A model generated the notes under the pieces. The model was given only the letters and a program-made list of their open reading frames with translations. It searched no databases and was not told the DNA's origin. A stretch of DNA of 8,169 bases from assembly GCF_020686945.1 (NCBI RefSeq), contig NZ_JAJEPR010000063.1:1-8169 (forward strand). The letters run 5' to 3'. Position numbers and translations under genes: made by a program. How positions within the stretch are numbered: the first letter of the stretch is position 1; each line of letters starts with the position of its first letter. This document shows, piece after piece, positions 1-7,080 of the stretch. The DNA is from Limivivens faecihominis. Lineage in GTDB: Bacteria; Bacillota; Clostridia; Lachnospirales; Lachnospiraceae.

Positions 1-75
1 TTTGGCGTGTCCCAAGTTCAAAAGCCTTATCGTGCAAGCACGAACAGCTTTTTGACCTTTTGACACTGGTATCAT
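1..75 (-). repeat. Dispersed hairpin element, left copy (3' of hemL)
   Basis: Read on the minus strand, this begins at the last base of the hemL stop codon (ATGATACCAG, 75-66) and continues as a 60-nt imperfect hairpin (66-7). The closing stem is GTGTC/GACAC. A middle stem pairs TCAAAA with TTTTGA (one bulged A) and then GCT with GGC including one T-G wobble. The apical stem is TCGTG-CTTG-CACGA. A near-identical copy in opposite orientation lies at 8093-8169. The distal stem is not followed by a T tract, so it is not a canonical intrinsic terminator, although no other terminator for the hem operon is visible here. The window edge cuts the element or its flank. Its existence as a repeat is certain from the sequence; its function is unknown. 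Confidence 0.85.
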
Positions 76-1355
76 TATTTTCTCATCATATATGCATGAA
101 ACATATCCAGCACACCCGACAATTCCTCTTTTGTCTGAATCGCAGACAGGAAGATCGCCTCGAACTGGGACGGTGCGAAGTGACAGCCGTTTTCCAGCAT
201 ATACTTGAAGTACTCCGCGAAGGCTTTCGTATCGGAACTCTTGGCGGTGGCGTAGTTGACTACCGGGGTCTCAGTGAAGAAGAGGGAACCGATGGAACCC
301 ACATGGTTGATCTGGTAGTTCTTGCCGCATTCCTCCAGAATATTCTTCATTTCACCGAAGAACCAGTCACTCTTGGCGTTGAGCCCAGTGTAAACCTCCG
401 GATGGTCCTTGAGATAATTAAGCTGGGCAAGGCCTGCGGACATGGCTACCGGGTTTCCGCTTAAGGTTCCTGCCTGGTAAACAGGACCTGCCGGTGAGAT
501 CAGGCTCATGATCTCCCGTTTTCCGCCGTATGCACCCACGGGCATGCCTGCACCGATGATTTTTCCAAAGGTGGTCATATCCGGCTGAATGCCGTAGAAG
601 CCCTGGGCTCCGTCCAGCTGGAGACGAAAACCGGTGATGACCTCATCAAAGATCAGCACCGCACCGTACTTCGTGCAAAGGTCTCTTAAGCCCTGAAGGA
701 ACTCCCGTTTTGGCTCCACCACACCCATATTGGCAGCCACGGGCTCCACGATGACAGCGGCGATCTCCTCGGGGAAGGTCTCGAAAAGGGTCTTTACGCT
801 GTCCACATCGTTGTAGACGGCGGAGAGGGTATCCTTCGTGCAGCCTCCCGGCACGCCTGCGCTGTCCGGAATACCGGCCGTCATGACGCCGGAACCGGCC
901 TGCACCAGCATGGCATCAGAGTGGCCATGGTAGCAGCCCATGAATTTCACAATCTTGTTTCTTCCGGTGTAGCCTCTGGCCGCCCGGACTGCGCTCATGA
1001 CAGCCTCGGTTCCGGAGTTTACCATGCGGACCATATCGATGGAGGGCACGATGCCGGTGATGAGCTCTGCCATCTCCACCTCTTTTTCCGTGGCGGCGCC
1101 GTAGCTTAAGCCTTTCTCGCAGGCCTTGATCACGGCTTCCCGGATCAGAGGATTGTTGTGGCCCAGGATCATCGGTCCCCAGGAATTGATAAAGTCAAGA
1201 TATTTGTTTCCGTCCACATCGTACATATAAGCGCCGTCGGCGTGGTCGATGAAACGGGGGCAGCCGCCGATGGAGCCAAAAGCCCGGACCGGACTGTTGA
1301 CGCCGCCGGGAATGAGTTTTACCGCTTTTTCAAAAAGCTCTTCTGATCTGGTCAT
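75..1355 (-). CDS. hemL: Glutamate-1-semialdehyde 2,1-aminomutase
   Basis: A cytoplasmic PLP enzyme that converts glutamate-1-semialdehyde into 5-aminolevulinate, the second step of the C5 tetrapyrrole route. The 426-residue product has the usual family length. It starts with the family signature around PGGVNSPVRAF (residues 16-26). It contains GTEAVMSAVRAARGYTGR (115-132), the PLP-ring aspartate in FDEVITGFR (236-244), and the Schiff-base lysine K265 in TFGKIIGAGMPVGAYGG. The ATG overlaps the hemB stop by one base (TAATG), with GGGAG nine bases upstream, so translation is probably coupled. It is the last gene of the hem operon, and the dispersed hairpin element begins at its stop codon. All catalytic motifs are intact, and no other aminotransferase subclass fits as well. 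Confidence 0.97.
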   Translation of the reverse strand: MTRSEELFEKAVKLIPGGVNSPVRAFGSIGGCPRFIDHADGAYMYDVDGNKYLDFINSWGPMILGHNNPLIREAVIKACEKGLSYGAATEKEVEMAELITGIVPSIDMVRMVNSGTEAVMSAVRAARGYTGRNKIVKFMGCYHGHSDAMLVQAGSGVMTAGIPDSAGVPGGCTKDTLSAVYNDVDSVKTLFETFPEEIAAVIVEPVAANMGVVEPKREFLQGLRDLCTKYGAVLIFDEVITGFRLQLDGAQGFYGIQPDMTTFGKIIGAGMPVGAYGGKREIMSLISPAGPVYQAGTLSGNPVAMSAGLAQLNYLKDHPEVYTGLNAKSDWFFGEMKNILEECGKNYQINHVGSIGSLFFTETPVVNYATAKSSDTKAFAEYFKYMLENGCHFAPSQFEAIFLSAIQTKEELSGVLDMFHAYMMRK

Positions 1356-2338
1356 TATCCAATTCTCCCTTCATCCATGAGACGCGCGATCTCCGGTGCA
1401 AAATAGGTCAGGTAAATATCAGCTCCTGCCCGGTAAACGCCCACTGCCATCTCGGAAATGATCCGTTCCTCCTCGATATAGCCCAGAGAAGCGCCGGCTT
1501 TTACCATCGCATACTCTCCGCTGACGCTGTAGGCTGCCACCGGAACATTGACCTCTTCGCGGACACGGGTAATCATATCCTGATAAGCCATGGCCGGTTT
1601 TACCATAATGATATCGGCTCCCTCTTCCACATCCATCAGAGCCTCTTTGATGCCCTCACGGCTGTTGTGGAAATCCATCTGGTAGCTCTTCCGGTCGCCG
1701 AAGGACGGAGCAGAACCGGCCGCATCACGGAAGGGACCGTAGAAACCGGAAGCATATTTTACCGCATAGGACATGATCGGGGCGGTGTAGTGGCCGTTGG
1801 CATCCAGCATCTCACGGATGGCACGGACACGGCCGTCCATCATATCAGAAGGAGCTACCATATCAGCTCCGGCTTCTACATGGGAAAGGGCTGTTTTTGC
1901 CAGAAGCTCCAGTGTCCGGTCATTGTCCACGTCGTGGCCGCAAAGCACACCGCAGTGACCGTGGGAGGTGTATTCACACATGCACACATCGGTAATGAGA
2001 TACATCTCCGGGAAGTCTTTTCTCGCCCGACGAAGGGCCTTCTGAACAATGCCCTCCGGATCGTAGGCTCCGCTTCCCACCTCATCCTTGTGATCGGGGA
2101 TTCCGAAAAACATGACATTTTTTACGCCTGCATCCTGAAGCTTGGAGAGGATCTCTCCCTGAGTGTCCACACTGTAGCGAAACTGACCAGGCATCGTAGG
2201 GATCTCCTCGATAATTCCGCTTCCTTCTTTTACAAACATCGGATAGATCAGAGATGCCTTATCCATTCTGGTCTCCCGAACCATTTTTCTTAAAACCTCA
2301 CTGCCCCGAAGTCTTCTGGGGCGTTTCAGCATTTCCAT
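1355..2338 (-). CDS. hemB: Porphobilinogen synthase (5-aminolevulinate dehydratase)
   Basis: Condenses two 5-aminolevulinate molecules into porphobilinogen in the cytoplasm. The product is 327 residues, the normal family size. The two Schiff-base lysines are visible as K194 (SYAVKYASGFYGPFRDA) and K247 (IIMVKPAMAYQDMI). The metal site is the cysteine type: C119, C121 and C129 in DVCMCEYTSHGHCG. This predicts a zinc-dependent enzyme rather than the Mg-only, aspartate-rich class. I chose the ATG at 2338 because AAGGAGG (2353-2347) sits eight bases upstream and family similarity begins there. The same frame is open back to 2443, but those 35 residues overlap the end of hemD and look non-native. 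The gap to the preceding stop is 16 bases and holds the Shine-Dalgarno site. The 3' end overlaps hemL by one base. Confidence 0.97.
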   Translation of the reverse strand: MEMLKRPRRLRGSEVLRKMVRETRMDKASLIYPMFVKEGSGIIEEIPTMPGQFRYSVDTQGEILSKLQDAGVKNVMFFGIPDHKDEVGSGAYDPEGIVQKALRRARKDFPEMYLITDVCMCEYTSHGHCGVLCGHDVDNDRTLELLAKTALSHVEAGADMVAPSDMMDGRVRAIREMLDANGHYTAPIMSYAVKYASGFYGPFRDAAGSAPSFGDRKSYQMDFHNSREGIKEALMDVEEGADIIMVKPAMAYQDMITRVREEVNVPVAAYSVSGEYAMVKAGASLGYIEEERIISEMAVGVYRAGADIYLTYFAPEIARLMDEGRIG

Positions 2339-2354
2339 TTTTGCTGCCTCCTTC

Positions 2355-4757
2355 TTATCTCTCACGGCAGAGCTTTTCCACACAGGAAACCACGCACTCC
2401 ATGGTCGCCTGCTCTGCCATATAGGTTTCCATGCCGAGTTCATCCGCCGCCGCTTTTGTCTGACGGCCGATGCAGACGGCTTTTACCTTTGAAAAATCAA
2501 TGCCTTTGACTGCCTGGGTAAAGCCCCGCACAGTGGAAGCGCTGGTAAACACCGCATAATCCACAGTTCCGGTGTCAAATTCCGCCTTCTCATCCACGGC
2601 TCCCGGCGTCTCATAGAGGGTGTCGTAGGTCGGAATATCATCCACGGTAACTCCTTTTTTCTCCAGCTCCTCAATGAGCTCCGCTCCTCCAAGGGCCGCC
2701 CGGGGGATCAGAATCCGTTCTCCGCCGGAAAGCTTCTCTGCCAGAGCTTTTCCAAGGGCTTCTCCCTCGAAAATTTCCGGCATCAGATCCGGATAAAGGC
2801 CATGACTTTCGAGGGCCTTCGCCGTACCGGAGCCTAAAACCGCGATTTTAAGGCCAGCGAGAGCCCGGAGATCTTTTTTCTCCGCCTTTAGGGCCTCGAA
2901 GAAAATCCGCACGCCGGTGGGGCTGGTAAACACAAGCCACTGATAGATGTGAAGCTCTCCGATGGCATTCCGGAGAAGGTTGTTGTCCGGGATCGGCGTC
3001 GTACTGATAGCAGGAAGCTCCAGAACCTCGGCTCCTTTTTCCCGGAGTTTCCGGCTCATGGCTGAGACAAGCTCCCGCGGCCGGGTGACGAGAATCTTGT
3101 TTCCGGCCAGCGGAAGGTCCTCATACCAGGCAAATTCCTGAGCCAGGGAGCAGACTCTGCCTACCACAATGATGGCCGGAGTCTCGACGCCCTGGCGTTC
3201 CACCTCCTCTTCCAGAGTAGAAACCGTAGCGACGATCCGTTTTTGGCCGGCCAGGGTTCCCTTCTGAAGAACAGCTGCCGGCATAAAAGGATCGCAGCCA
3301 TTTTCCAGAAGCCCTTTCATGATATCGGGAAGAGCTTTCACTCCCATGAGGAAGACCAGCGTTCCTTTTGTCCGGACAAGAGCCTCAAAATCAATGTCGT
3401 ATTTTTCATCTTTTTTCTTGTGTCCGGTGATGATATGGACCGAAGAACAGAAATCCCGGTGTGTCACAGGGATGCCGTTGTAGGCGGGCACCGCGATGGC
3501 GCTGGTCACGCCGGGCACCACCTCGCAGGGGATTTTTTCAAGTTTTAAGAGCTCCATCTCCTCGCCGCCCCGGCCAAAAAGGAAGGGATCGCCGCCTTTT
3601 AAGCGGACTACCCGCTTGCCCTTTTTCGCCTCGTCCACCAGAATCCAGTTGATGGTCTCCTGGGGCGCCAGATGATTGCTTGAACGCTTGCCCACGTTGA
3701 TGAGCTCCGCGTCTCTCGGAATCATGGTCAGCACACCCTGGCCTACGAGGGCATCATAGACCACGACATCAGCTTTGGAGAGGACTTCCTTTCCTTTCAG
3801 CGTGAAAAGACCGGGATCGCCGGGGCCTGCGCCCACCAGCCAGACTTTTCCTACGGGAGTCTGCTCCTTTTCTTTCCGATAATCCTGGCGAAGCTTGATG
3901 GCAAGATCCCGGCCCAGGGACTCTGCCCGCTCCGGATTGCCTTTTACCGTGCCCTTCTTATAGCCGCCGGTCTCCTCGTCGTAATAAAGCCCCATGAGAA
4001 GAAGTTTGCCGTCCTGGATTCTCGCATAGGCCGCCACCGGTGAAGAACAGCCGCCGTTTAAGGTCCGGACAAAGGCCCGCTCGCAGAGGGCCTCATAGCG
4101 GGAGGCCAGATTGTCGTAACCGCTCAGGTATCCATAGCCCTCATCCTGCCGGCCCTGAACAGCCAGGATTCCCTGTCCTGCCGCCGGAATGATCTCCTCG
4201 GGTTCAAAATACTGGGAAATTCTGTCTTCCAGGCCCAGTCTCTTAAGACCTGCTGCCGCCAGCACCAAAGCCCCGTACTCACCGCTGTCCAGCTTCTGAA
4301 GCCGGGTCAGCACGTTTCCCCGGACGGACTGAAATTCCGCTTCCGGAAAAAGCTCCTTCAGCTGAAGGATCCGCCGCTGGCTGGAACAGCCGATGGGTTT
4401 GGAAAAATCCAGCTTCTCCACTCCTTTCGGCAGCACCAGCACATCCCGCGGGTCCTCTCTCTTGGAAAAAGCCACCAGAGGAAGCTCTTTCGGCACCTCC
4501 ATGGGCATGTCCTTTAAACTGTGGACGGAAAGATCGCTGCGGCCGTCCATCAGCGCCCGGTCGAGCTCTTTTACAAAGAGGCCTTTTCCTCCCACCTTGT
4601 CCAGTGTCCGGTCAAGAATGATATCTCCGGTGGTCTTCATGGTCAGAAGCTCCACATCCAGCGCCGGATGGTGAGCCTTGATGAAATCCAGCACCATCTG
4701 GGACTGGATCACCGCCAGGCTGCTTTCCCGGCTTCCGATGACAATTTTATCCTTCAT
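2355..4757 (-). CDS. hemC-cobA-hemD: Trifunctional HemC-CobA-HemD: hydroxymethylbilane synthase / uroporphyrinogen-III C-methyltransferase / uroporphyrinogen-III synthase
   Basis: One uninterrupted 800-residue frame carries three enzymes. Residues 1-295 are HemC: substrate-binding/catalytic D83 in SVHSLKDMP, SSQRR at 125-129, and the dipyrromethane-cofactor cysteine C237 in NGGCSSP. Residues 303-545 are an SAM-dependent SUMT/CobA: VGAGPGDPGLFTLKG (308-322), GGDPFLFGRGGEE (388-400) and PGVTSAIAVPAYNGIPVTHRD (415-435). Residues 552-800 are HemD: ILVTRP (555-560), VFTSPTGVRIFFE (609-621), FTSASTVRGF (737-746) and CIGRQTKAAADELG (762-775). Together they convert porphobilinogen to hydroxymethylbilane, uroporphyrinogen III and then precorrin-2. 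A CobA-HemD fusion is known from clostridia (Clostridium josui hemD), but adding HemC to the same chain is less usual. The ATG lies inside the 3' end of hemA (11-base overlap) with only a weak GGAAA upstream, implying translational coupling. The reading frame shows no sign of error; a deposited-sequence frameshift joining two genes cannot be fully excluded. Confidence 0.95.
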   Translation of the reverse strand: MKDKIVIGSRESSLAVIQSQMVLDFIKAHHPALDVELLTMKTTGDIILDRTLDKVGGKGLFVKELDRALMDGRSDLSVHSLKDMPMEVPKELPLVAFSKREDPRDVLVLPKGVEKLDFSKPIGCSSQRRILQLKELFPEAEFQSVRGNVLTRLQKLDSGEYGALVLAAAGLKRLGLEDRISQYFEPEEIIPAAGQGILAVQGRQDEGYGYLSGYDNLASRYEALCERAFVRTLNGGCSSPVAAYARIQDGKLLLMGLYYDEETGGYKKGTVKGNPERAESLGRDLAIKLRQDYRKEKEQTPVGKVWLVGAGPGDPGLFTLKGKEVLSKADVVVYDALVGQGVLTMIPRDAELINVGKRSSNHLAPQETINWILVDEAKKGKRVVRLKGGDPFLFGRGGEEMELLKLEKIPCEVVPGVTSAIAVPAYNGIPVTHRDFCSSVHIITGHKKKDEKYDIDFEALVRTKGTLVFLMGVKALPDIMKGLLENGCDPFMPAAVLQKGTLAGQKRIVATVSTLEEEVERQGVETPAIIVVGRVCSLAQEFAWYEDLPLAGNKILVTRPRELVSAMSRKLREKGAEVLELPAISTTPIPDNNLLRNAIGELHIYQWLVFTSPTGVRIFFEALKAEKKDLRALAGLKIAVLGSGTAKALESHGLYPDLMPEIFEGEALGKALAEKLSGGERILIPRAALGGAELIEELEKKGVTVDDIPTYDTLYETPGAVDEKAEFDTGTVDYAVFTSASTVRGFTQAVKGIDFSKVKAVCIGRQTKAAADELGMETYMAEQATMECVVSCVEKLCRER

Positions 4758-5985
4758 ACGTTTTTTCCAACCCTTCTATACATTCTTCAAAAGTTTCCGG
4801 ACAGACCGTATCCCTGAGACCGAAAAGCATTTTGTTCACGGATTTCTCCGCGGCCTGCTCCACATCTTTCAGAAGCGTTTCCTGCTGCTCCGTCTCCATC
4901 GGAAGGGCGTGAACGATCTTCACAAGACGCGCCAGCAGATCCTCCGCCGCTTCCTTTTTCAGCTTCTGGATCCTCGGCACCATATCCCGGCACTCGTACC
5001 AGCTGTCAAACTCTTTCCGCTGCTCTTCGAGGATCGCCTCTGCTTTTTTCAAATTCTCGATGACCTGTTCGTTCCGGGCATCCACATGGAAATCATCGAT
5101 GTCATAGAGGCGGATATGGCGAAGTTTTCCCACGCCAGGCTCCACATCCCGCGGCACTGCAAGATCCACCACGATGAGGTCATGATCGAGATCCACCGGC
5201 CGGACGTTCTCCTCTTTCAGGGTAAAATTCGGGCTCGCCGTGGCGCTGACCACGAGATCACAGGCCGGAAAATAGCCCATGCGCTCGCCGTAGTCGATTC
5301 TCCGGCAGCCTAAAGGAATGTCCACGATACCGCTCCGATACTGACGCACGGTAACGGTCACATCTGCCCCCTCGGAAAGAAGGGTGGAGGCCGTCAGTTT
5401 TCCCATGGCTCCGTTTCCGATGACCATGCATTTCCGTCCTTTTACGGAAAAACCCTTCTCCTTCAGGGTCGCCAGGGCCTGATGGATCACGGAATGGCTG
5501 GCTCCGGTGAGAACCACCTCCGTTTTCACCCGTTTTGCCGCCGTCACGGCCATGCGGAAAAGGACCTCCAGCACGTTGTCCGCCGCATAGTTCTCTCTCG
5601 CCATTGCCAGAGCGTCTTTCACCTGGGTAATGATCTGATCCTCACCGAGAATCCTCGATTCCAGTCCTGCTGCCAGCCGGAAAAGGTGAGAAGCCGCCTC
5701 TTTTTCCTCCCTGAAGCTGAAATACTCCCGGTACTCCGGCCAGAGCCCTTCCGGAAGCTCCTTCACCCGACAGAGAAGTTCATAGAGATCGCCCTCGTAC
5801 CCTTCCTCCGTGCTCACATAGAGCTCCATCCGGTTACAGGTGGAGATCAGAACACAGCCCCGGATGCCTTTTTCTTCCTTTATAAGTTTAAGCGCCTCCG
5901 CGCTTCTTTTCTTCGTAAATGAAAATATTGTACGGATATCGATCACGGCTTTCGTGTGATCGATGCCTATCATCTGTATTGCCAT
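4747..5985 (-). CDS. hemA: Glutamyl-tRNA reductase
   Basis: Reduces glutamyl-tRNA(Glu) with NADPH to glutamate-1-semialdehyde, the committed and usually controlled step of the C5 pathway. The 412-residue product has the three-part family layout. The catalytic domain (about 1-155) carries the nucleophilic C50 in STCNRMELY, H100 and the signature GLESRILGEDQIITQVKDA (107-125). The NADPH-binding domain carries VIGNGAMGKL (188-197) and DLAVPRDVEP (274-283). The helical dimerisation domain covers about 305-412. The start is fixed by the conserved MIGIDHTKA and by an in-frame stop seven codons upstream. The Shine-Dalgarno site is poor: GAGG at 6002-5999 is 13 bases from the ATG. It is the first gene of the operon and overlaps hemC by 11 bases. 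No fused SirC/Met8 domain is present, so precorrin-2 oxidation is not encoded here. Confidence 0.97.
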   Translation of the reverse strand: MAIQMIGIDHTKAVIDIRTIFSFTKKRSAEALKLIKEEKGIRGCVLISTCNRMELYVSTEEGYEGDLYELLCRVKELPEGLWPEYREYFSFREEKEAASHLFRLAAGLESRILGEDQIITQVKDALAMARENYAADNVLEVLFRMAVTAAKRVKTEVVLTGASHSVIHQALATLKEKGFSVKGRKCMVIGNGAMGKLTASTLLSEGADVTVTVRQYRSGIVDIPLGCRRIDYGERMGYFPACDLVVSATASPNFTLKEENVRPVDLDHDLIVVDLAVPRDVEPGVGKLRHIRLYDIDDFHVDARNEQVIENLKKAEAILEEQRKEFDSWYECRDMVPRIQKLKKEAAEDLLARLVKIVHALPMETEQQETLLKDVEQAAEKSVNKMLFGLRDTVCPETFEECIEGLEKTYEG

Positions 5986-5998
5986 GAGTTTCTGGTTT

Positions 5999-6002
5999 CC
6001 TC
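5999..6002 (-). promoter_or_regulatory. Weak, distant Shine-Dalgarno site of hemA
   Basis: GAGG is the best anti-SD match ahead of the hemA ATG and lies 13 bases upstream, further than the eight to nine bases seen for cbiK, hemB and hemL. No alternative in-frame start exists upstream because a TGA lies seven codons before the ATG. The weak site suggests modest or regulated initiation. Confidence 0.5.
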
Positions 6003-6030
6003 ATTTCCTTTGAATTTCCCGGCATTTTTC

Positions 6031-6053
6031 GCCATTTGGGCAAAATGGCCCAA
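6031..6053 (-). promoter_or_regulatory. Overlapping, mutually exclusive hairpins in the hemA leader
   Basis: In the predicted hemA transcript, TTGGGC (6053-6048) can pair with GCCCAA (6041-6036) around a six-base loop. Alternatively, GCCATTT (6049-6043) can pair with AAATGGC (6037-6031) around a five-base loop. Both stems are perfect, but they share bases and cannot coexist. They lie within about 30 bases of the predicted transcript start and some 45 bases before the ATG. As DNA they could also be an operator. The pairing is seen directly; a regulatory role is inferred. No known riboswitch class is recognisable. Confidence 0.45.
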
Positions 6054-6064
6054 TTTTCGTTCCT

Positions 6065-6093
6065 ATCATACCACAACACTTCCGGAAATTCAA
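6065..6093 (-). promoter_or_regulatory. Promoter of the hemA-hemCD-hemB-hemL operon
   Basis: On the minus strand the -35 is TTGAAT (6093-6088), the spacer is exactly 17 bases and the -10 is TATGAT (6070-6065). TGG immediately before the -10 supplies an extended -10 (TGn). A start near 6058 gives a leader of about 73 bases. This is a sigma-A-type promoter, and the only good candidate between tcdA and hemA. Confidence 0.8.
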
Positions 6094-6123
6094 GAAAGCC
6101 CGTGCACGCAGCACAGGCTCTCT
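6086..6123 (-). terminator. Intrinsic terminator of tcdA
   Basis: Ten bases after the tcdA stop, the minus-strand RNA can form AGCCUGUGC / GCACGGGCU around the loop UGCGU, extended outward by four further pairs (AGAG/UUCU) including a G-U. It is followed by an interrupted U-rich tail (about 6097-6086). Two G-U wobbles form only in the minus-strand RNA; the central one becomes an A-C mismatch on the other strand, so it is oriented for tcdA. The tail overlaps the hemA -35 box, packing terminator and promoter together. Confidence 0.7.
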
Positions 6124-6132
6124 GAATATTTT

Positions 6133-6924
6133 TTACTGCTGATTTTCAACGCTTTCTGCCGTCACCCGCACATCCCTGGTCAGATCCTTGATGACCTCCC
6201 CGGCGATGATGAGGCCTGCCACGGAGGGCACGAAAGCTGTGCTTCCCGGGATATCACGGCGCTCCGTACATTTATGCTGGGCTCCCGGCGGGCAGATGCA
6301 GTTGGTCCGGCAGCTGATGGCCATATCGTTGATCGGCCTCGTGGGAAGCTCGTCGGAATAGACGACCTTCAGTTTCCGGACGCCCCGTTTTTTCAGTTCC
6401 CGGCGCATGACCTTTGCCAGGGGGCAGACCTTTGTCTTATAGATATCCGCCACCTGAAAACGGCTGGCATCCAGCTTGTTTCCGGCTCCCATGGAACTGA
6501 TGATGGGCGTTCCCGCCTCCTGGGCTTTCATGACCAGGGAGATTTTGGCCGTCACCGTATCCACGGCGTCTACCACATAATCATACTGGTCAAAATGGAA
6601 TTCCTCCGCAGTTTCCGGCAGGAAAAAGCATTTATGAACGGTGACGTCCACCTTGGGATTGATCTCCAGCATCCGCTCTTTCATCACGTCCGTCTTGTAG
6701 TGGCCTATCGTCTTTCTCGTGGCAATGATCTGCCTGTTCAGGTTGGTCAGGCAGACCTTGTCATCGTCGATGAGGTCAAAATGGCCCACGCCGCTCCGCA
6801 CCAGAGCCTCACAGACATAACCGCCCACACCGCCGATACCGAATACAGCCACTCTGGAATTTTCCAGCTTCTCCATGGCCGCTTTGCCGAAGAGGAGCTC
6901 GGTTCTTGAAAACTGATTTAACAT
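6133..6924 (-). CDS. tcdA: tRNA threonylcarbamoyladenosine dehydratase (ThiF/E1-like)
   Basis: A member of the ThiF/MoeB/E1 superfamily that ATP-dependently dehydrates t6A at position 37 of ANN-decoding tRNAs to the cyclic form ct6A. It is cytoplasmic and 263 residues long, a normal size for TcdA (YgdL/CsdL, YrvM). The nucleotide-binding loop is VFGIGGVGGYVCEAL (27-41). It is followed by LIDDDKVCLTNLNRQ (51-65, with R64), K77 and DAVD (119-122). The C-terminal FVPSVAGLIIAGEVIKDL (231-248) is typical of the family. Residues 205-219 form a cysteine-rich loop, C-x3-C-x-C-x7-C, that could bind a metal. The ATG has GGAGG four bases upstream. It has its own promoter and terminator, so its link to the tetrapyrrole genes is positional. 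A MoeB/ThiF activity on a sulfur carrier is the main alternative, but no carrier gene is nearby. Confidence 0.88.
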   Translation of the reverse strand: MLNQFSRTELLFGKAAMEKLENSRVAVFGIGGVGGYVCEALVRSGVGHFDLIDDDKVCLTNLNRQIIATRKTIGHYKTDVMKERMLEINPKVDVTVHKCFFLPETAEEFHFDQYDYVVDAVDTVTAKISLVMKAQEAGTPIISSMGAGNKLDASRFQVADIYKTKVCPLAKVMRRELKKRGVRKLKVVYSDELPTRPINDMAISCRTNCICPPGAQHKCTERRDIPGSTAFVPSVAGLIIAGEVIKDLTRDVRVTAESVENQQ

Positions 6925-6983
6925 AAAACCTCCGAATGATTTCTTATATTTAAATTCGCTTCTTTTTAGGACCCTGAATAACT

Positions 6984-7012
6984 ATCATACATCAGTATCC
7001 CTAGGATTTCAA
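6984..7012 (-). promoter_or_regulatory. Promoter of tcdA
   Basis: On the minus strand, TTGAAA (7012-7007), a 17-base spacer and TATGAT (6989-6984) match the housekeeping consensus well. The predicted start near 6977 leaves a leader of about 50 bases. It is back to back with the cbiK promoter, the two -35 boxes being about 40 bp apart. Confidence 0.75.
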
Positions 7013-7020
7013 TAGGAAAT
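7006..7020. promoter_or_regulatory. Possible operator: inverted repeat over the tcdA -35
   Basis: ATTTC-AATAG-GAAAT is a perfect 5-5-5 inverted repeat overlapping the tcdA -35 box, within the divergent tcdA/cbiK control region. Short palindromes in AT-rich intergenic DNA are common, so this is only a candidate protein-binding site. Confidence 0.25.
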
Positions 7021-7051
7021 GCATGAAACTCACGATTAGCCTTGGAAGCGT

Positions 7052-7080
7052 TTGACTTTTTCCTACGGGGATGATACACT
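7052..7080 (+). promoter_or_regulatory. Promoter of cbiK
   Basis: TTGACT (7052-7057), a 17-base spacer and TACACT (7075-7080), preceded by TGA, give a -35 plus extended -10 promoter. Start is expected near 7087, leaving a leader of about 33 bases. That is too short for a cobalamin riboswitch, so B12 control by the usual RNA device is not seen for this gene. Confidence 0.7.

Larger units (their letters stand above)
6010..6093. repeat. Ten-base inverted repeat bracketing the hemA promoter and leader
   Basis: TTGAATTTCC at 6010-6019 is repeated in inverse orientation as GGAAATTCAA at 6084-6093. The second arm contains the -35 box, and the first lies in the leader. The centres are 74 bp apart, close to seven helical turns, compatible with paired sites for one DNA-binding protein. 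The match is exact; the function is inferred and chance is not excluded. Confidence 0.35.

Noticed and set aside
1667..2293. 208-codon plus-strand frame opposite hemB
   Set aside because: Antisense shadow of a conserved gene with no family match.
2339..2443. 35-residue N-terminal extension of hemB
   Set aside because: Overlaps the end of hemD, has non-native composition and no similarity to the family. The ATG at 2338 has an ideal Shine-Dalgarno site.
5956..6909. 317-codon open frame on the plus strand opposite tcdA and the hemA start region
   Set aside because: Antisense to a clearly recognisable TcdA, runs through the tcdA terminator and the hemA promoter, and its translation resembles no family.
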